NCBI GenBank assembly: GCA_021907015.1
Contig: CP091064.1
Location: 2,604,001-2,668,000 of the forward strand
Direction: 5' to 3'
Origin: Pectobacterium sp. PL152
Lineage (GTDB): Bacteria; Pseudomonadota; Gammaproteobacteria; Enterobacterales; Enterobacteriaceae
DNA length: 64,000 bases
Under the pieces are notes generated by a model. That model searched no databases and was not told where the DNA came from. It saw only the letters and a program-made list of their open reading frames with translations. Each line of letters begins with the position of its first letter. The stretch's first letter is position 1. A program made the translations under genes and the position numbers. Shown in pieces: positions 41,455-50,633 of this stretch.

Positions 41455-42417
41455 TCAGTCAGCTGATTTGTGGTTCAGCCATGGCGTTGCGTTAAGCTCC
41501 GATGCAATCCAGTCACCAAACGCTCGTGTCTTAGCAGGAACTAATCGTGCGGATGGATGCACCAGATAGATCGTCTCGCTGCTCTCCACGGGATAGTCGG
41601 GCAGCACTGGCACCAGCCGACCGCTGCACAGTTCCGGGCCAGCCAGCCAGTCGGACACCATCGCAATGCCGACACCGGAAACGGCGGCTTGTACGAGGCT
41701 TTGCGCATCGTCCGTGACCAGCGGGCCTGTGATCCGAATCGCTGCCGTTTTGTCACCATCGCGCAGGTGCCAAAGAGGATGCGAAGCCAGACGAGAGAAT
41801 CCCAGGCAAGCGTGCTGGCCAAGATCGGCTGGCCGGGAAGGCATGCCGCGTGCTTGCAAATACGCGGGCGATGCGCAGAGCAGACGCCGAGATGGTGCGA
41901 GCCGACGTGCTACCAGCCTGCTGTCGGCCAAGGTTCCGATGCGGATGGCCACATCGAAATGCTCTGCCACCAAGTCGACATAGCGATCCTCGAAAGCGGT
42001 TTCCACGACCAGATCAGGATAGGCCGCCAGAAACGCCGGAAGAATCGGTGCGATCCACATTCGGCCGAAAGTTGCAGGCAAGGCGATGCGCAGCGTGCCG
42101 CGCACGCTGGTCGCTGCAGCGGTGGTGTCCTGCTCGATCTCCTGCAAAACATGCAGGGCACCACGCATGCGCTGGTGGAAGGCTTCACCCGCTTCCGTCA
42201 ATGCCAGCCGCCGCGTGGTGCGCTCCATGAGTCGTACTCCCAGACGCTTTTCCAGTGCCGTGACGCGCCGTGAGAGAATGGATCCATCGCGTCCTAACGC
42301 CTGACCCGCGGCGGTGAATCCGCCATGTTCGACGGCGGCCAGGAAAGCCGTGATCTGTTCGAATTCGGTGCCGTTCATCTCTGCATTATTTGCATCATTC
42401 ATTTTCGATAAAGCCAT
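41455..42417 (-). CDS. LysR-family transcriptional regulator
   Basis: This is a typical 320-residue LysR regulator: N-terminal winged HTH (FLAAVEHGGFTAAGQALGRDGSILSRRVTALEKRLG, seen as consecutive blocks) and a C-terminal effector-binding domain (GTLRIALPATFGRMWIAPILP, GVGIAMVSDWLAGPEL). ATGs at 42417, 42402 and 42378 are possible starts with no strong Shine-Dalgarno. It is divergent from an MFS transporter gene, 98 bases apart, so it probably controls that gene. GC content is clearly higher than in neighbours, suggesting transfer from a GC-rich proteobacterium. Confidence 0.85.
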   Translation of the reverse strand: MALSKMNDANNAEMNGTEFEQITAFLAAVEHGGFTAAGQALGRDGSILSRRVTALEKRLGVRLMERTTRRLALTEAGEAFHQRMRGALHVLQEIEQDTTAAATSVRGTLRIALPATFGRMWIAPILPAFLAAYPDLVVETAFEDRYVDLVAEHFDVAIRIGTLADSRLVARRLAPSRRLLCASPAYLQARGMPSRPADLGQHACLGFSRLASHPLWHLRDGDKTAAIRITGPLVTDDAQSLVQAAVSGVGIAMVSDWLAGPELCSGRLVPVLPDYPVESSETIYLVHPSARLVPAKTRAFGDWIASELNATPWLNHKSAD

Positions 42418-42515
42418 ATTATCAATTCTTGGTGAATTAATTAACCTATAGAACAATCGTCAAGCCCTCGGCTTTATGCGCATCCGGCGCGGACGGAGGG
42501 CGCATCGGAGTTGTT

Positions 42516-44062
42516 ATGGAGAAGACACGTTCGGCGGTCGCGGTTGACGACCGATACAAGGTACTTGCGGCGATCTGCGTCTCCGCGATCATCATCCCTT
42601 TGGTCTTCACTGGCCCGGCGATTTCTACGCCAGCGGTCGGGCGCGATCTGGGTGGCGACCAGTCCACCTTGAGCTGGATCGTCAACGCCTACGCTATCGC
42701 ATTCGGCGGTTGCGTCATGGCAGCGGGTGCCATCGGCGACCAGATCGGCCGCAAGCGATGCTTCGTCGTGGGACTCTGATCTTCGTCATCACGTCGTTAC
42801 TGATCGGCCTGACCCCGAACTTGCTGCTGCTCAACCTGCTGCGCGCCGCCGAAGGCGTCGGCGGTGCTCTGGTGCTGACTTCGGCCACCTCGTTGCTGGC
42901 ACAGGAGTTCGAGGGCGCAGAACGTACGCAGGCTTTCAGCTTTCTTGGCACCGCATTTGGCGTCGGTCTTGCGTTCGGGCCAATGGCCTCGGGATTCCTG
43001 ATCGAGCATTTGGGCTGGCGTTCGCTCTACTTCGCCATCGCGTTGATTGCGGTCTTGATCCTGCTTTTGGGTACACGGCGGATCAGGGAGTCCCGTGACC
43101 CGGAGGCGCAAGGTATTGACTGGCTGGGCACCGTACTGTTCACGGCCGCGCTGGTGTCGTTGACGTTTGGCATCGTGCGGGGGCCGCAAGATGGCTGGGT
43201 GAGCCTGCGCGTGTTGTTGCTGCTGGGTAGTGCTGTCCTGCTGCTGGGTGTCTTCGTCACCGTGGAACTGCGGCGTCCGCATCCCATGCTGGACCTGTCC
43301 TTTTCCGCTATCCGCGCTTCATTGGGGTGCAACTGCTGCCAGTGGCAACGGGTTTCAGCTTCATCGCCCTGATCGTTTATGTGCCGATCTGGTTCATCGC
43401 CATCCAGGGGCGTGATGCGTTCACGGCTGGCCTGGCGATCCTACCGCTAACCGCGCCGATGCTGGTGGTGCCGTTGCTGGCTGGACGGATGGCCCAACGC
43501 GTCTCGCCCGGCCTACTGTCGGGGATCGGCTTCCTTCTCTCCGCGCTCGGTGCTTGGCTGTTGATGCGCTTGTCGCCTGATGGAAGCCTGTGGTCAATGG
43601 CGATTCCCATGCTGCTGGTCGGCATCGGCAATGGCCTGCCGTGGGGGTTAATGGATGCTTTATCGGTGAGCGTGGTTCCCAAGGCGCGCGCAGGGATGGC
43701 CGCCGGCATCTTCACCACCATGCGCGTAGCAGGAGAAGCCATCGCCATTGCGGCCATCGGTGCCGTATTGGTTGGTTTAACGGCGGAGAATTTGCGTACG
43801 GCAGCAGAGGTAGGGGCGATGTCGCTACCGGAAGGTGCTACCGCGATTGCCAGCCAGATCGGAGCCAGCGGCGGGCACGGTACTTCTATCGGTAGCGGCG
43901 GCGCGATGGACGGGGCTGTCATTGAACTTGCTCATCGCGCCTACACATCAGCTTTCCACAGCATCTTTGGCGTGCTGGCCGTACTCGATCCTGACTGCTT
44001 TAGTCTGCATTGTGACACTACGACAGTCAGCCGATCGGCAAGATACAGACTTGGAGTCTTGA
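42516..44062 (+). pseudogene. MFS drug-efflux transporter of the 14-TMS DHA2 type, three frameshifts
   Basis: This inner-membrane proton-coupled exporter begins MEKTRSAVAVDDRYKVLAAI at 42516. Motif A is visible as GAIGDQIGRKRCF, and LRAAEGVGGALVLTSATSLL is typical of the QacA/EmrB branch. Two single-base losses (near 42770-42773 and 43298-43304) and one gain (near 43986) split it. The corrected protein is 515 residues, normal for the family, ending RQDTDLES. Strong GC bias like the divergent lysR gene. Substrate unknown. Confidence 0.8.
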
Positions 44063-44186
44063 GCTGCTCAGTTCAGGAACCACTCAGCCACCATAGGAAG
44101 CCGTTTCATATAGATTTCCGGCCATCAGGCTGTTCTCGCTTATCGCCTGATGCCGGCCCTTCTTTGCCTGCTCGCTGTTTTTACAC

Positions 44187-44528
44187 TTAATTCCCCTGAT
44201 ACCACGTCCAGACCTTGATCAGCAGTGCCGCTGATACACTCCAGCACACGACCGCGGCGAGCAGCGCCTGTGGCAGCTTCATCCACGCGGTAAAGTAATA
44301 AAGTGAGATGAGATAAACCAGATAAGGAATAACGGACCAGATGCCAAACAGGATGGTGGCGCGTAGCGCCTCCAGCCCGCGCTCGGTGCCAACGATATAA
44401 TGGGCAATCAGCGCGAATGTGGGAAATAGCGGCACCAACCCGGCAATATAATAGTTTCGACTTTTCGCCAGTACGCTGATGAGCAATACGATCAACGCGC
44501 CAATAACCGATTTGATAAACAATGACAT
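44187..44528 (-). CDS. GlpM-family membrane protein (YdgC-like)
   Basis: This 113-residue inner-membrane protein has four hydrophobic segments. LAKSRNYYIAGLVPLFPTFALIAHYIVGTERG-like sequence (read here as NYYIAGLVPLFPTFALIAHY) is nearly the same as in E. coli YdgC. GlpM was linked to alginate production in Pseudomonas; the molecular function is unknown. I chose MSLFIKSVIGALIV at 44528. It is divergent from the lipid cluster. Confidence 0.85.
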   Translation of the reverse strand: MSLFIKSVIGALIVLLISVLAKSRNYYIAGLVPLFPTFALIAHYIVGTERGLEALRATILFGIWSVIPYLVYLISLYYFTAWMKLPQALLAAVVCWSVSAALLIKVWTWYQGN

Positions 44529-44675
44529 AAGTATAACTTCTGGCTTAATTAAGCATCGTGAATGCACAGAGAATAGCGAAAAAGTATCGGGATGGAACAG
44601 TACTACCGCACAGCTTAAGATTTCAATTCGCGGTGATTTCGTTATTCTTAGCAGCAGAATGAATAAATACTACGC

Positions 44676-44691
44676 ACGATAGCCTTATCGT
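44676..44691. promoter_or_regulatory. Palindrome upstream of the lipid gene cluster
   Basis: ACGATAgcctTATCGT, flanked by direct TACGCA repeats, lies about 45 bases upstream of the first gene. It is a candidate operator for the cluster. Confidence 0.4.
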
Positions 44692-44736
44692 ACGCAGGTA
44701 AAACGATAATAAATCTGGAAAGGATTGATATTGAAG

Positions 44737-45744
44737 ATGCAACGCCACGCATTCACTAAGGGATTGGTTCCGCTAAAGATTATTTCTACCGGCAGTGCGC
44801 TTCCTGCGCAGCGGGTGACCTCGGCTGAATTAGATGTGCGGCTCAATAAACCTGCTGGTTATGTCGAAAATCGTTCCGGTATTCTCTATCGCCACCATGC
44901 GGACAATCATGCCAGTCAGGCCGAACTCGGTGTCGCGGCATTAAATGATGCGCTGACGCGGGGTGTTATTTCTCCGGCTTCCATTGACCTGCTGCTGTTT
45001 GCTTCTGCGATTCCCATTCAGGCGCTGCCTTATAGCGCCAGCCATGTATTAAAAGCGTCGTCTTTGCCGAAAGGGACAGCCTGTTTTGATATTAACAGCA
45101 GCTGCGTCAGCTTTATTTCCGCGCTTCAGGTGGCGGCTGGTCTGTTAAATACCGGCGCTTATCGACGCATTGCCATTGTTTCTACCGAACTCGCGTCGCG
45201 CGGTATTGATTGGGATGACGAAGAATCGTCGCTGATTTTTGGTGATGGCGCGGCGTGCGCGATTGTCGAACGCGGTGATGGCCACAGCGGTATTGCGGCG
45301 TGTCTGCTGGAAACGTATCCGAAGGGCAATGAACTGTGCCAGATCCGCGCAGGCGGCACCTTGCGTAACCCGCGTGCAGGGATGGAACTGCATGACTTTC
45401 TGTTCCATATGCAGGGAAAACGGCTGTTCAGGCAGGCTTCTTCGCTGATTGAGGGCTATCTGCAACGGCTGCTGGAGGCGAGTGGTTTCACGCTTGAGCA
45501 GATGGCGGCGGTGGTTCCGCATCAGGCCAGCCACCTGTCGCTGGAACACATGCGTAAGCGACTGGCGATCCCGACGGAAAGACTGATTGATATTTACCGC
45601 TATCACGGTAATCAGGTGGCGGCCTCAATTCCAACGGCGCTGCATCATGCCATCGTGACGCAACGCCTGCCTGAGGGTGAACCCGCGATGCTGGTCGGTA
45701 CGGCCGCCGGGTTGACGCTGGGCGGGATGGTTCTGATCCCATGA
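44737..45744 (+). CDS. Beta-ketoacyl-ACP synthase III-like condensing enzyme (lipid cluster gene 1)
   Basis: This 335-residue thiolase-fold enzyme resembles FabH and OleA. The catalytic triad is complete: Cys123 in DINSSCVSF, His262 in VVPHQAS and Asn292 in YHGNQVA, with the FabH-like 30-residue His-Asn spacing. It should condense an acyl thioester with malonyl-ACP or with a second acyl chain. It is not the housekeeping fabH (no fatty-acid genes nearby). Starts at ATG 44737 or in-frame TTG 44731/44725 are possible; AAAGGA is at 44720-44724. The stop overlaps the next start by ATGA. Confidence 0.85.
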   Translation: MQRHAFTKGLVPLKIISTGSALPAQRVTSAELDVRLNKPAGYVENRSGILYRHHADNHASQAELGVAALNDALTRGVISPASIDLLLFASAIPIQALPYSASHVLKASSLPKGTACFDINSSCVSFISALQVAAGLLNTGAYRRIAIVSTELASRGIDWDDEESSLIFGDGAACAIVERGDGHSGIAACLLETYPKGNELCQIRAGGTLRNPRAGMELHDFLFHMQGKRLFRQASSLIEGYLQRLLEASGFTLEQMAAVVPHQASHLSLEHMRKRLAIPTERLIDIYRYHGNQVAASIPTALHHAIVTQRLPEGEPAMLVGTAAGLTLGGMVLIP

Positions 45745-46769
45745 GAGTCTTCGTCACGGGTGCAACCAGCGGACTGGGGCGTAACGCGGTGGACTGGCTG
45801 CTTCGTGCTGGGCATCAGGTGCTGGCGTGCGGGCGCGATCGCACGGTAGGCCAACAGCTTGAAGCTCAGGGCGCACAGTTCATCGGTATCGATTTGGTGG
45901 AAACCTCGGTAGACCTGTTTCGATCGCTGATGGCGGGCTGTGACGTGGTCTGGCACTGTGCTGCGAAATCATCACCGTGGGGGCACTATCGCGATTTTTA
46001 TCAGAATAATACCGAGGTGACGGCACGCCTGGCCGACGCCGCTGGGCAGTTGGGTATCCCGCGTTTTGTGCACATCTCCACGCCCGCGATTTACTTCGAT
46101 TACCAGCACCACCTGAATATTGATGAAAGCTACCGCGCGGCGCGTTTTGCCAATCACTATGCGCAGACCAAATTTCTGGCGGAAGAGCGACTTCAGGCGC
46201 TGACGTCGCGCTACCCGCAAACCACCTACGTGATTCTGCGCCCGCGCGGTCTGTTTGGCCCGCATGACCGCGTGATTCTGCCGCGAGTGCTGGAGCAGAT
46301 CGCGGTGGGTGGCGGCGTGCTGCGGCTCCCGCGCGGTGGTGAGGCGCTGCTGGATCTCACGTTTGTCGGCAACGTCGTGGAAGCAATGGCGCTTGCCAGC
46401 GAGCGGGCGGGGTTAGTGTCTGGTTCGGTGTACAACATCACCAATCATGAGCCCGCACGCCTTGTCGATATGCTGGAGCAACTGCTGGCAGGGCAATTGG
46501 GGATGCATTATCGCGTCAACGCGGTGCCGTATCCGCTGCTGCACGCGGTGGCAGGTGGTATGGAGCTGCTCTCGTGGTTTAGTCGGAAAGAGCCGCTGCT
46601 AACGCGCTACAGTGCGGGAGCGGTGAATTTTGATATGACGCTCAGCGCGGAGAAAGCCAAACAGGAACTAGGGTATCAGCCGCGTTTCTCTCTTCAGCAG
46701 GGCATTGAGCTGACCGGCGACTGGTTCAGGGCGCATCTTGCACAGCGGAGCACGGACGGACATGGCTAA
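45741..46769 (+). CDS. NAD-dependent epimerase/dehydratase, extended SDR (lipid cluster gene 2)
   Basis: This 342-residue extended short-chain dehydrogenase has the Rossmann motif TGATSGLG (residues 6-13) and the catalytic Tyr140 and Lys144 in HYAQTKFLAE, with Ser/Thr in VHISTPAIY. It is closest in layout to the 3-beta-hydroxysteroid dehydrogenase/OleD branch, which reduces beta-keto acids made by OleA. In this operon it most likely reduces the product of gene 1. It overlaps gene 1 by four bases and gene 3 by eight. Confidence 0.85.
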   Translation: MRVFVTGATSGLGRNAVDWLLRAGHQVLACGRDRTVGQQLEAQGAQFIGIDLVETSVDLFRSLMAGCDVVWHCAAKSSPWGHYRDFYQNNTEVTARLADAAGQLGIPRFVHISTPAIYFDYQHHLNIDESYRAARFANHYAQTKFLAEERLQALTSRYPQTTYVILRPRGLFGPHDRVILPRVLEQIAVGGGVLRLPRGGEALLDLTFVGNVVEAMALASERAGLVSGSVYNITNHEPARLVDMLEQLLAGQLGMHYRVNAVPYPLLHAVAGGMELLSWFSRKEPLLTRYSAGAVNFDMTLSAEKAKQELGYQPRFSLQQGIELTGDWFRAHLAQRSTDGHG

Positions 46770-47568
46770 GATTTCAACGTTTGAAGTCGGGTACTGCCTG
46801 CATCCGGGCTGTATGGCGCTGCGTGGCGCAGGATGGAAAGTGTGTCGTTTTCCGGCACGCGTCTGGATGCTGGAGAGTCAGGGCAAGCGCTGGCTGTGGG
46901 ACACCGGCTATGCCCAGCATTTTACCGATGCCACGCGATCCGGCCTGTTCCAGCTGTACCGCAGGATGACGCCAGTGCATTTTGAGACGAAAGACGCGCT
47001 GATTCACCAGCTACATGGGCAGGGGATTCAGCCTGCGGACATCGACGGCCTGATTATTTCCCATTTTCATGGTGACCATATTGCAGGGCTGCGGGATTTC
47101 CCCGACGTGCCGTTTATCTGTTCGGGGCTGGGATGGCAGCAGACGCGGAATCTGCGCGGTTTCGCCGCTCTGAAACGGGCGTTTGTGCCTGCCTTGATCC
47201 CTGAGCATTTCGAGCAAGAACTTCAGTTTGTCGAAAACTTCCCGCTTACCGATCTGCCAGCCGAGCTGGCACCGTTTACACAAGGCTATGCGCTGCCGGG
47301 GAGCGATAAAGAGATCGTGCTGGTGCCGCTGCCCGGTCATGCCGCCGGACACCTCGGTGCGTTTGTGCTGACTGAAAACGGCTGGGTGCTGCTGGCAAGC
47401 GATGCCGCCTGGTCGCCGCACAGCTATCGCGAAGGTCGCGGGCCGTCGCGTTTGGCGAATCTGGTGATGGACGATCCACAAGCCTATTACCACACGCTGG
47501 ATCAGCTACATCAGTTGCACCTGAACGGACAGGTTGAGATTCGGCTGTGCCATGAGGGCGACCTATGA
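46762..47568 (+). CDS. Metallo-beta-lactamase-fold hydrolase (lipid cluster gene 3)
   Basis: This 268-residue protein has the zinc-binding motif H101-F-H103-G-D105-H106 in SHFHGDHIAGL, the downstream His in LPGHAAGHLGAF, and Asp in LLASDAAW. The pattern is shared by thioesterase/lactonase-like members, including AHL lactonases, but the rest is not clearly AiiA-like. In this operon a thioesterase or lactone hydrolase role on the lipid product is plausible. The start at 46762 overlaps the end of gene 2. Confidence 0.85.
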   Translation: MAKISTFEVGYCLHPGCMALRGAGWKVCRFPARVWMLESQGKRWLWDTGYAQHFTDATRSGLFQLYRRMTPVHFETKDALIHQLHGQGIQPADIDGLIISHFHGDHIAGLRDFPDVPFICSGLGWQQTRNLRGFAALKRAFVPALIPEHFEQELQFVENFPLTDLPAELAPFTQGYALPGSDKEIVLVPLPGHAAGHLGAFVLTENGWVLLASDAAWSPHSYREGRGPSRLANLVMDDPQAYYHTLDQLHQLHLNGQVEIRLCHEGDL

Positions 47569-48851
47569 TTCCGCTGATGACCCTCTGGCACTATTTCCGT
47601 GCCAGACGCCTCACCTTTGCTACTCGTCAGGGGCTTGAACACCATCAACAGTGCCAGCTTGCTCGCTTTGCACGGCGGGTGCTGGCGCGTAGTCCCTATT
47701 TCCGTCCGTACTGCCAGCTTCCGATTACCTCCTGGCCGATGATGGATAAAGCCGTGATGATGGCCGAATTCGATCGCATGAACACCGCCGGGCTTAAGCG
47801 GGATGAACTGCTCGCCTGCGCGCGCCGCAGTGAGGAGGATCGTGACTTCACGCCGAATGTGAACGGGTTCAGCGTCGGGCTGTCGTCCGGCACCTCCGGG
47901 CAGCGTGGGCTGTTTGTCGTTAGCCCGCGTGAACAGCAGGTGTGGGCGGGGGGCATGTTGGCGAAAATGCTGCCGGACGGCTTACGTGCTGGCGAGCGGG
48001 TAGCGCTGTTCCTGCGGGCGGATAACAATCTGTACCACAGTGTGGATAACCGCTGGCTCAGCCTGTCGTTTTACGATCTGTTTGCGCCGTTTTCCGAACA
48101 TGTTTCGCGGCTGGAAGCGTGGTCGCCGTCGATTATCGTTGCTCCTGCACAGGTGCTGCGCGAGTTGGCGCTGGCGGTGCAGCGCGGTGAACTGCGCCTG
48201 TCTGTCAAAAAGGTGATTTCCGTGGCCGAGGTGCTGGAACCGCAGGATAAACAATTGCTCCAGCAGGTTTTCGGGCAGGTGGGGGAAGTGTATCAGGCGA
48301 CGGAAGGCTTTCTGGCATCGACCTGTGAACACGGTACGCTGCATCTCAACGAGGAATTTGTGCACATTGAGCCGCAGTGGCTGGATGACGAACGCTTTAC
48401 GCCCATCATTACCGATTTCACCCGCAGCACGCAGCCGATTGTGCGCTATCGGCTGGACGATGTATTGGTGAAGCAAAAAACACCCTGTGCGTGTGGCCGG
48501 GTGACGATGGCGATTGCCCGCATCGAAGGGCGCAGCGATGACTGCCTGCGACTGCCGGATAGTCACGGTGAGCCTCAGACCGTGTTTGCGGATCTCTGTA
48601 GCCGGATTATTGCCAATGCGCTGCCGCTGCATGCCGACTATCGGCTGGTGCAGCAGGGGGAAACGACGCTGCGTTTGTCCGCCGCGTGCAGCCTGCCGGA
48701 GCTGGAGGCCTGTCGGGACAGTCTGGTGCAGCAGTTTGCGTTGCAGGGCATTGAGACGTCGCGGCTGCGGTGGCAGTTAATCGCTGGTGAGATTGCGCCA
48801 GCATTGACGCAAAAGCGCAGACGGATTACGCGCCTGAAGGAGGACGTATAA
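47565..48851 (+). CDS. Adenylate-forming enzyme, CapK/PaaK (F390 synthetase) type (lipid cluster gene 4)
   Basis: This is a 428-residue ANL-superfamily-like enzyme. The phosphate-binding loop GLSSGTSGQRG is at about residues 104-114 and an A5-like YQATEG near residue 244; RYRLDDVLV is the A7/A8 area. CapK/PaaK proteins activate carboxylic acids as acyl-AMP. Here a fatty or beta-hydroxy acid from genes 1-2 is the likely substrate. There is no carrier-protein domain. ATGA overlap with gene 3; stop overlaps the start of gene 5 by one base (TAATG). Confidence 0.82.
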   Translation: MIPLMTLWHYFRARRLTFATRQGLEHHQQCQLARFARRVLARSPYFRPYCQLPITSWPMMDKAVMMAEFDRMNTAGLKRDELLACARRSEEDRDFTPNVNGFSVGLSSGTSGQRGLFVVSPREQQVWAGGMLAKMLPDGLRAGERVALFLRADNNLYHSVDNRWLSLSFYDLFAPFSEHVSRLEAWSPSIIVAPAQVLRELALAVQRGELRLSVKKVISVAEVLEPQDKQLLQQVFGQVGEVYQATEGFLASTCEHGTLHLNEEFVHIEPQWLDDERFTPIITDFTRSTQPIVRYRLDDVLVKQKTPCACGRVTMAIARIEGRSDDCLRLPDSHGEPQTVFADLCSRIIANALPLHADYRLVQQGETTLRLSAACSLPELEACRDSLVQQFALQGIETSRLRWQLIAGEIAPALTQKRRRITRLKEDV

Positions 48852-49504
48852 TGCGACTTCCTCAAAGCACGCTGCGATTACGGCTGAAAGCGCTGCTCTT
48901 CGGCTGGGGATCGGTCGGCGTGGTGTATCAACTGAGCGCACAGTTTCAGGGGCAGGGAACGGTGCTGCCGACGTCATTCATTGATGAATGGATTCCCTTT
49001 AGCCCCTCGGCTATCTGGCTGTATCTCTCCTTTTTCATCATCGTGCCGCTGTCTTATTTATCCTGCCCGATAGCACGTCTGGCGGGGTTACGCCGGGCAA
49101 CGCAGCTCACTGCGTTAATCGCGGGCGCGGTGTACCTGATTTTCCCGACCACGATGGTGTATCCTCAGGCTATCGGGGACGATCTTTCCGCTCGTCTGCT
49201 ACAGCTTTTGCAGCGCATCGACTCACCGCAGAATTGTCTGCCGTCGCTGCATATTGCGCTAACGGTGCTGGCGGTGTGGGCGATGAGCGATAGCCAGCAG
49301 AAAGTGAAAACGGGTTTGTATCTGCTGTGGGGGACGGCAATTGCCTTTTCCATCCTGCAACTACGTCGGCATCTGTTCATCGATCTGGTGACGGGGGCGA
49401 TGCTGGCGGGCATGACCGGATGGGTTTTTCTGCGTAGCCGGGAGTCGGTGACGGCGGTTTCCCCACGAGCCCCGCTGCCTAACGATAAGCGCCATCAGGA
49501 ATGA
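48851..49504 (+). CDS. PAP2-superfamily membrane phosphatase (lipid cluster gene 5)
   Basis: This 217-residue inner-membrane protein has five or six hydrophobic segments. The PAP2 motifs appear as CLPSLHIALTV near residue 130 and RRHLFIDLVTGAML near residue 175, with the catalytic His residues of a phosphatidate-phosphatase-like or inositolphosphotransferase-like site. It may dephosphorylate or transfer a head group of the lipid made by the operon. Starts one base before the end of gene 4. Confidence 0.8.
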   Translation: MRLPQSTLRLRLKALLFGWGSVGVVYQLSAQFQGQGTVLPTSFIDEWIPFSPSAIWLYLSFFIIVPLSYLSCPIARLAGLRRATQLTALIAGAVYLIFPTTMVYPQAIGDDLSARLLQLLQRIDSPQNCLPSLHIALTVLAVWAMSDSQQKVKTGLYLLWGTAIAFSILQLRRHLFIDLVTGAMLAGMTGWVFLRSRESVTAVSPRAPLPNDKRHQE

Positions 49505-49508
49505 CATC

Positions 49509-50633
49509 ATGATCGATTTGGCATTACCCATTGTCTTCATGCTGGTGGTGGTGATGGGTGAAGCGCTGGTTCTACAGTGGATGCGGCGTGAGACGGTGAA
49601 CTGGCATGACGTGGTGTTCAACCTGAACTCAGGGCATATCATGCTGTGGCTGTTTCGCAGCGTGGAGATTTTTTGCTATGGCTATGTCGCGGCGCATTTC
49701 AGTTTGGGCTGGGTGGAAACCTGGCCGCCGGTGCTGATGTGGCTGTTCGCGCTACTCGCCTGGGATTTCGGCTTTTATTGGCTACATCGCCTGCACCATA
49801 CCTTTGGCGTGCTGTGGGCGGTACATGTGGTGCACCACCAGGGCGAACATTTCAATCTGTCGCTGGGCGTGCGTAATTCCTGGTATTCCTCGCTGACCTC
49901 GATTCCGTTCTTCCTGATTCTGGCGCTGCTTGGTGTGCCGCTGTACGTCTTTATCACCGTCTCCATCCTGCATTACAGCGTTCAGCTCTTTAACCATAAT
50001 GCCATGACGCCCAAACTGGGCTGGCTGGAAAAGGTGCTGGTGACGCCAGCACACCATCGCGTCCACCACGTGAACGATCGCGCTTATGCCGACAAGAACT
50101 TCGGCGGCACCTTTATTTTTTGGGACAAACTGTTCGGCAGCTTTTGCCCACAGTTGCCCGACACGCCTTTTCGCTACGGCGCAGGCAAAGACAGGCCATC
50201 GAACAATCCGTTTTGGGCCAGTAACCTGCCTTTTATGCAGTACCTGAAGCTGTCGGTGCGCCGTACGCGTCGTGCAACGTTTCACTGTACGCCAATGGCG
50301 TTGCTTACCGGTGCGATGCTGCTGTTTGCGCTGGTCGTCGGTTATGTCTACCTGTATGGCTACGGTTATGAGTCCGCTAATCTGCCGCAGGTGGCGCTTT
50401 TCCTGCTGCTGGTGAGCGGGGCGGTTGCGTTGGGCGGAATTTCCGAAGGGCGGCGCTGGGGCATTTACGTTTGGTTATTCGTCGTGTTGCTCTTCCCTGC
50501 GGTGTTTCTTGTCTATCTGGGCTGGGAAGCGCTTTACTGGAAGATCGCGATGCTGATGCTGGCGCTGCACGGGCTGGCGATGGCGTTCGGCTGGGGTCGA
50601 CATCCCCTGACTGGAGAGCATGAAAATGGCTAA
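49509..50633 (+). CDS. Sterol desaturase / fatty-acid hydroxylase family protein (lipid cluster gene 6)
   Basis: This 374-residue integral membrane di-iron enzyme carries the histidine clusters HRLHH (residues 93-97), HVVHHQGEHFN (106-116) and HHRVHH (182-187). The C-terminal 130 residues add further membrane segments. Family members hydroxylate or desaturate long alkyl chains with O2. AGGAATGACATC precedes the ATG. The stop overlaps the start of the first desaturase. Confidence 0.88.
   Translation: MIDLALPIVFMLVVVMGEALVLQWMRRETVNWHDVVFNLNSGHIMLWLFRSVEIFCYGYVAAHFSLGWVETWPPVLMWLFALLAWDFGFYWLHRLHHTFGVLWAVHVVHHQGEHFNLSLGVRNSWYSSLTSIPFFLILALLGVPLYVFITVSILHYSVQLFNHNAMTPKLGWLEKVLVTPAHHRVHHVNDRAYADKNFGGTFIFWDKLFGSFCPQLPDTPFRYGAGKDRPSNNPFWASNLPFMQYLKLSVRRTRRATFHCTPMALLTGAMLLFALVVGYVYLYGYGYESANLPQVALFLLLVSGAVALGGISEGRRWGIYVWLFVVLLFPAVFLVYLGWEALYWKIAMLMLALHGLAMAFGWGRHPLTGEHENG

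Noticed and set aside
41557-42273. A long plus-strand frame opposite the lysR gene
   Set aside because: High-GC sequence gives long spurious frames; the LysR frame on the minus strand has clear domains.
44737-48851. A standard oleABCD olefin cluster
   Set aside because: There is no alpha/beta-hydrolase OleB, and the adenylating enzyme is of the CapK/PaaK type, not OleC-like; only the general logic is shared.
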